From an uncultured Acidimicrobiaceae bacterium (GTDB lineage: Bacteria; Actinomycetota; Acidimicrobiia; Acidimicrobiales; RAAP-2), in contig CALAYR010000097.1 of NCBI GenBank assembly GCA_937894805.1, positions 1 through 9,199 on the forward strand: a DNA stretch of 9,199 nucleotides, in the 5' to 3' direction. Below are positions 6,832-9,199 of this stretch, piece after piece. A program made the position numbers and the translations under genes. Under the pieces are notes generated by a model. The model was given only the letters and a program-made list of their open reading frames with translations. It did not search any database and was not told the DNA's origin. The first letter of the stretch is position 1, and each line of letters starts with the position of its first letter.

Positions 6832-7977
6832 GTGGGCAGTCTCGTCATCTACATCACCGTCGCTCTCGTAGCGGGATTAGTGACGGCGGCGGCAAATCTC
6901 CCGGCGCGGGTGATATCCGTGCGGATTGGCTACACGGCCCAACCCGACGCGCGCAAGGTGCACCAGAAGGTCACCCCGTACGGCGGGGGAGCGGCGATGT
7001 TTATCGGTCTCTGTGTGGCGCTCGCGATGGCTCCACTGATTCCGTCGTTGCGCAACATCATCTCTTCTTCGAACGAAGTGATGGGCATCTTGTTGGCCAC
7101 GGCTCTCGTCTTCATCGTAGGCGTGGTTGACGACTTTCGCGATATGTCGGCGCCCGCCAAGGTGGCCGGCCAAGTACTCGCGGCAACGATTCTCTACTTC
7201 GCCGGGGCCACGATGTTCCAGTTGAAGCTGCCCTTCGCGGGCTTTGTCGTATTAGGCCCCTCAATGCTTCCGCTCATTACCGCAGCTTGGGTCTTCGCGT
7301 TGAGCAACGCCATCAACTTGATTGACGGCCTCGACGGCCTGGCCGGCGGAATCGTCGCGATTGCTTCCGGCACCCTCTGTATCTACGGGCTCAAACTGAT
7401 CGACCTCGGTCTGCTGCCGGCGACCAACGTGGGCCCGCTCATCGCTGCGGCGACCTGTGGCATCTGTTTGGGATTTCTGCCGGACAACTTTCACCCGGCT
7501 CGAATATTTATGGGTGATGCGGGAGCTCTGATGTTGGGACTCTTAATGAGTGCGTCCACCATGGTGATTGGGGGGCGGACCCCTCCGGCCTCGGGCGTAA
7601 CCTTCTTCTTCTTTGCACCACTACTTATTCCAGTTTTTATTCTGGGCGTTCCACTCATGGACTCGGTGATGGCCTTTATTCGCCGCACCGCGTCTGGTCA
7701 GGGCTTTTCTACGGCCGACAAGAATCACATCCACCACCGGCTCATGCGCCTCGGTCACGGCCACCGCCGCACGGTCGTGATTTTGTGGCTATGGACGGCG
7801 CTGCTCTGCTCCTTTGTTCTCTTCCCCCTCTTCGCCCCTCGAGTGAACTTCCTCATTCCCTTTGGCGTGGCCCTGTTGATGGTGGCCCTCTACACCTGGT
7901 TCCACCCGGGACTTCGTGGCCCCCTCGACACCACCCCAGTGAACACTGAGCCCGAACCGGTCCGCCGTCGCCCGTGA
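6832..7977 (+). CDS. wecA: Polyprenyl-phosphate N-acetylhexosamine-1-phosphate transferase (WecA/TagO family)
   Basis: Integral membrane enzyme that transfers a sugar-1-phosphate, usually GlcNAc-1-P, from its UDP form to undecaprenyl or decaprenyl phosphate. This starts assembly of wall polymers such as the arabinogalactan linker in mycobacteria. The 381-residue protein has about eleven hydrophobic segments. Motifs in order: PDARKVH (38–44) and PYGGGAA, VDDFRD with the Mg-binding pair Asp100-Asp101, NLIDGLDG (162–169), FMGDAG (226–231) and HIHHRL (299–304). The HIHH loop favours the WecA/TagO branch over MraY. The C-terminus ends in a short proline- and arginine-rich cytoplasmic tail. GTG at 6832 is six bases after glyA. 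The stop codon overlaps the next start as GTGA. The position before atpI matches Rv1302. The exact sugar and acceptor polymer cannot be read from sequence. Confidence 0.94.
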   Translation: MGSLVIYITVALVAGLVTAAANLPARVISVRIGYTAQPDARKVHQKVTPYGGGAAMFIGLCVALAMAPLIPSLRNIISSSNEVMGILLATALVFIVGVVDDFRDMSAPAKVAGQVLAATILYFAGATMFQLKLPFAGFVVLGPSMLPLITAAWVFALSNAINLIDGLDGLAGGIVAIASGTLCIYGLKLIDLGLLPATNVGPLIAAATCGICLGFLPDNFHPARIFMGDAGALMLGLLMSASTMVIGGRTPPASGVTFFFFAPLLIPVFILGVPLMDSVMAFIRRTASGQGFSTADKNHIHHRLMRLGHGHRRTVVILWLWTALLCSFVLFPLFAPRVNFLIPFGVALLMVALYTWFHPGLRGPLDTTPVNTEPEPVRRRP

Positions 7978-8219
7978 GCGAGATTCCCGACTCGCCCGTG
8001 GGGGATGAAAGCCCGATTTCAGCCGAAGAAATCTCGGTTTTAGCCCAATTCGCCACGCTCGGGACGACTCTGGCCGGCACGGTCAGTGCCGGCATTCTCG
8101 CCGGTCTGGCATTTGACCACTTCGTCCACACATCCCCGATTGGTCTCTTTGTTGGCATGGTCCTCGGCATCTCCGGCGCCGTCGCCGCCATGGTTAGACT
8201 GGTGCGCCGTTGGATGTAA
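7974..8219 (+). CDS. atpZ: Small AtpZ-type membrane protein of the ATP synthase operon
   Basis: An 81-residue protein with an acidic N-terminal stretch (about 1–23) and two membrane helices (roughly 24–46 and 55–75) ending in a basic RLVRRWM tail. Gly/Ala spacing in the first helix, the FDHFVHTSPIGL turn and the G-rich second helix fit the AtpZ/AtpI family (putative F0F1-ATPase subunit). Members are associated with F0 assembly or with Mg2+/Ca2+ supply to the ATP synthase; neither role is proven for this lineage. The GTG start overlaps the wecA stop by 4 bases (GTGA), with no separate ribosome-binding site, so it is probably made by re-initiation. The stop overlaps the next start (TAATG). Some pipelines would call it hypothetical. 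Confidence 0.8.
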   Translation: MSEIPDSPVGDESPISAEEISVLAQFATLGTTLAGTVSAGILAGLAFDHFVHTSPIGLFVGMVLGISGAVAAMVRLVRRWM

Positions 8220-8650
8220 TGAAAACAGCCATGACAGACGAAACCTCCCCAAATCCCCTTTCCAAGCTGATGCGTCGCACGACGATCTCAGCGGTGGCTA
8301 TCTCCGCTTTGGGCTTCGTTGTCGCACTTCTGCTGGGTTCAGCCTTCGGGGCACTCGGCGTCGTCCTCGGTTTCGGCGTCGCCCTCTTGAATTTCCGCCT
8401 CCTCGATCGTGAAGTTTCCCGCGTCAACATTGACCCCGAAGCCGGCGAGAAGGCCACCAAGGCCGCCCGCAACCAGCTCGGACGTTCGGCCGGCGCCAGA
8501 TTGGGTATCGTGACCGTCGTGGTCATCGCAACCTTTATGCTCTCCAAAGAATTAGCGCTAGGTACCGCAATCGGTGTCGCGCTTTCTCAGGTTTCATTCG
8601 CGGTGAACGCGTACGGAGCCGTGGCTAGTGAACGAGGACTTAAACTATGA
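8219..8650 (+). CDS. atpI: ATP synthase subunit I-like protein (AtpI)
   Basis: A 143-residue protein with four hydrophobic segments in two pairs: about 21–43 and 46–60, then 93–110 and 114–132. A charged middle loop (REVSRVN through the KATKAARNQ stretch) separates them. This layout, and the place directly before atpB, fit AtpI, a non-essential chaperone-like protein that helps assemble the c-ring of the F0 sector. Sequence motifs of this family are weak, so the call leans on topology and position. The ATG at 8219 is chosen for the TAATG overlap with the gene before; ATG at 8231 is a close alternative and would remove four residues. The stop overlaps the atpB start as ATGA. The corresponding M. 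tuberculosis gene is Rv1303. Confidence 0.78.
   Translation: MKTAMTDETSPNPLSKLMRRTTISAVAISALGFVVALLLGSAFGALGVVLGFGVALLNFRLLDREVSRVNIDPEAGEKATKAARNQLGRSAGARLGIVTVVVIATFMLSKELALGTAIGVALSQVSFAVNAYGAVASERGLKL
8634..8638 (+). promoter_or_regulatory. Shine-Dalgarno site of atpB, inside atpI
   Basis: GAGGA lies 8 bases before the atpB ATG at 8647, within the last codons of atpI. It is a good site and shows atpB does not depend only on re-initiation from the ATGA overlap, which fits the need for more subunit a than AtpI. Confidence 0.65.
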
Positions 8651-9199
8651 GCGTGCTTGGTGCAATCGAGGTCGGACATCACCCGTTCGCGCACGTTTTC
8701 GGCCTGACCATCGACATCGACATCGTCGCCTCCAGCATTCTCTCGGCTGCCATAGTTCTCGGCCTCTTCTTCGCTGCCGCTAAGAGGGCCAAGCAGAATG
8801 ACGGCGTACCTGGCAAACTGCAACTCGTCTTCGAGATCCTCATTGAACAGATCGGCGAACTGGCCGAGTCGGCGATTGGCAAGAAGCACTACAAGCGCTT
8901 CATGCCGCTCAGTCTCACCATTTTCTTGTTCATCCTTGTCTCCAACTGGCTTGGCGCCCTGCCTGCCATCATGGTGAAAATCCACGGTGGTGAGTACGAA
9001 CTGCTTCCTCCTCCAACCAGTGACGTGAACCTGCCTCTGGCCATGGCCATGGTCGTCATTGTCTGGGTTAACTTCGAATCAATCCGCGCGCGCGGCATCG
9101 GTGGTTACGCCGCCCACTTCTTCCAGCCTTTCAAGGCCCTGGCGCCCATCAACCTGATTGAAGAAATCATCAAGCCCGTGACCATGACCTTCCGACTCT
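8647..9199 (+). CDS. atpB: ATP synthase F0 subunit a, N-terminal part (3' end outside window)
   Basis: Subunit a forms the two proton half-channels beside the c-ring of the F1F0 ATP synthase in the cytoplasmic membrane. The window holds 184 codons of an expected 240–270. The sequence begins MSVLGAIEVGHHPF. A first membrane helix (about 27–45) is followed by GKLQLVFEILIEQIGELAES, then FMPLSLTIFLFILVSNWLGALP and PPTSDVNLPLAMA, all typical of the family. The last residues read INLIEEIIKPVTMTFRL, where Arg183 (codon 9193–9195) corresponds to the essential Arg210 of E. coli subunit a. It overlaps atpI as ATGA and has GAGGA 8 bases upstream. The remaining atp genes should follow downstream of the window. 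Confidence 0.96.
   Translation, partial: MSVLGAIEVGHHPFAHVFGLTIDIDIVASSILSAAIVLGLFFAAAKRAKQNDGVPGKLQLVFEILIEQIGELAESAIGKKHYKRFMPLSLTIFLFILVSNWLGALPAIMVKIHGGEYELLPPPTSDVNLPLAMAMVVIVWVNFESIRARGIGGYAAHFFQPFKALAPINLIEEIIKPVTMTFRL

Overview
The window looks like a piece of the chromosomal core of an actinobacterium (Actinomycetota). The evidence is high G+C by eye (about 60 %), frequent GTG starts, and the order rho – rpmE – prfA – prmC – tsaC – … – wecA – atpI – atpB, which matches the M. tuberculosis Rv1297–Rv1304 stretch. Some details differ from mycobacteria and Streptomyces. RpiB is of the catalytic-cysteine type, Rho has the widespread SKMDE R-loop, and rpiB-glyA sits between tsaC and the ATP synthase genes as in Bacillus. 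A deep lineage such as Acidimicrobiia would fit, but that placement is an inference.

Left block (1–3520, plus strand): the 3' part of rho, then a 72-base gap holding a hairpin and a strong ribosome-binding site, then rpmE (ribosomal protein L31), prfA (release factor 1), prmC (methylates the GGQ glutamine of RF1) and tsaC (threonylcarbamoyl-AMP synthase for tRNA t6A). prfA/prmC overlap by 14 bases and prmC/tsaC overlap at TAATG, so this is a tightly packed termination and translation-fidelity operon.

Middle (3517–5010, minus strand): one reversed gene for a thiolase-like protein that lacks the standard thiolase catalytic motifs and carries an extra C-terminal domain. It resembles the M. smegmatis thiolase-like protein type 1 group. 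Its stop codon overlaps the tsaC stop, and it diverges from rpiB across only 59 bases. It is the only gene here that does not belong to the conserved neighbourhood.

Right block (5070–9199, plus strand): rpiB (ribose-5-phosphate isomerase B), glyA (serine hydroxymethyltransferase), wecA (polyprenyl-phosphate sugar-1-phosphate transferase), a small AtpZ-type membrane protein, atpI, and the first 184 codons of atpB (F0 subunit a). wecA/atpZ, atpZ/atpI and atpI/atpB overlap by 4, 1 and 4 bases, so wecA is coupled to the start of the ATP synthase operon.

No RNA gene, mobile element, CRISPR array or long repeat is visible. The window is mostly housekeeping. I found no convincing new multi-gene system; the most notable points are the non-canonical thiolase, a substitution in the Rho bicyclomycin pocket, the rpmE leader hairpin, and a UAG codon that alone separates rpmE from an in-frame prfA. 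Coding sequence is nearly continuous; no gap exceeds 75 bases.
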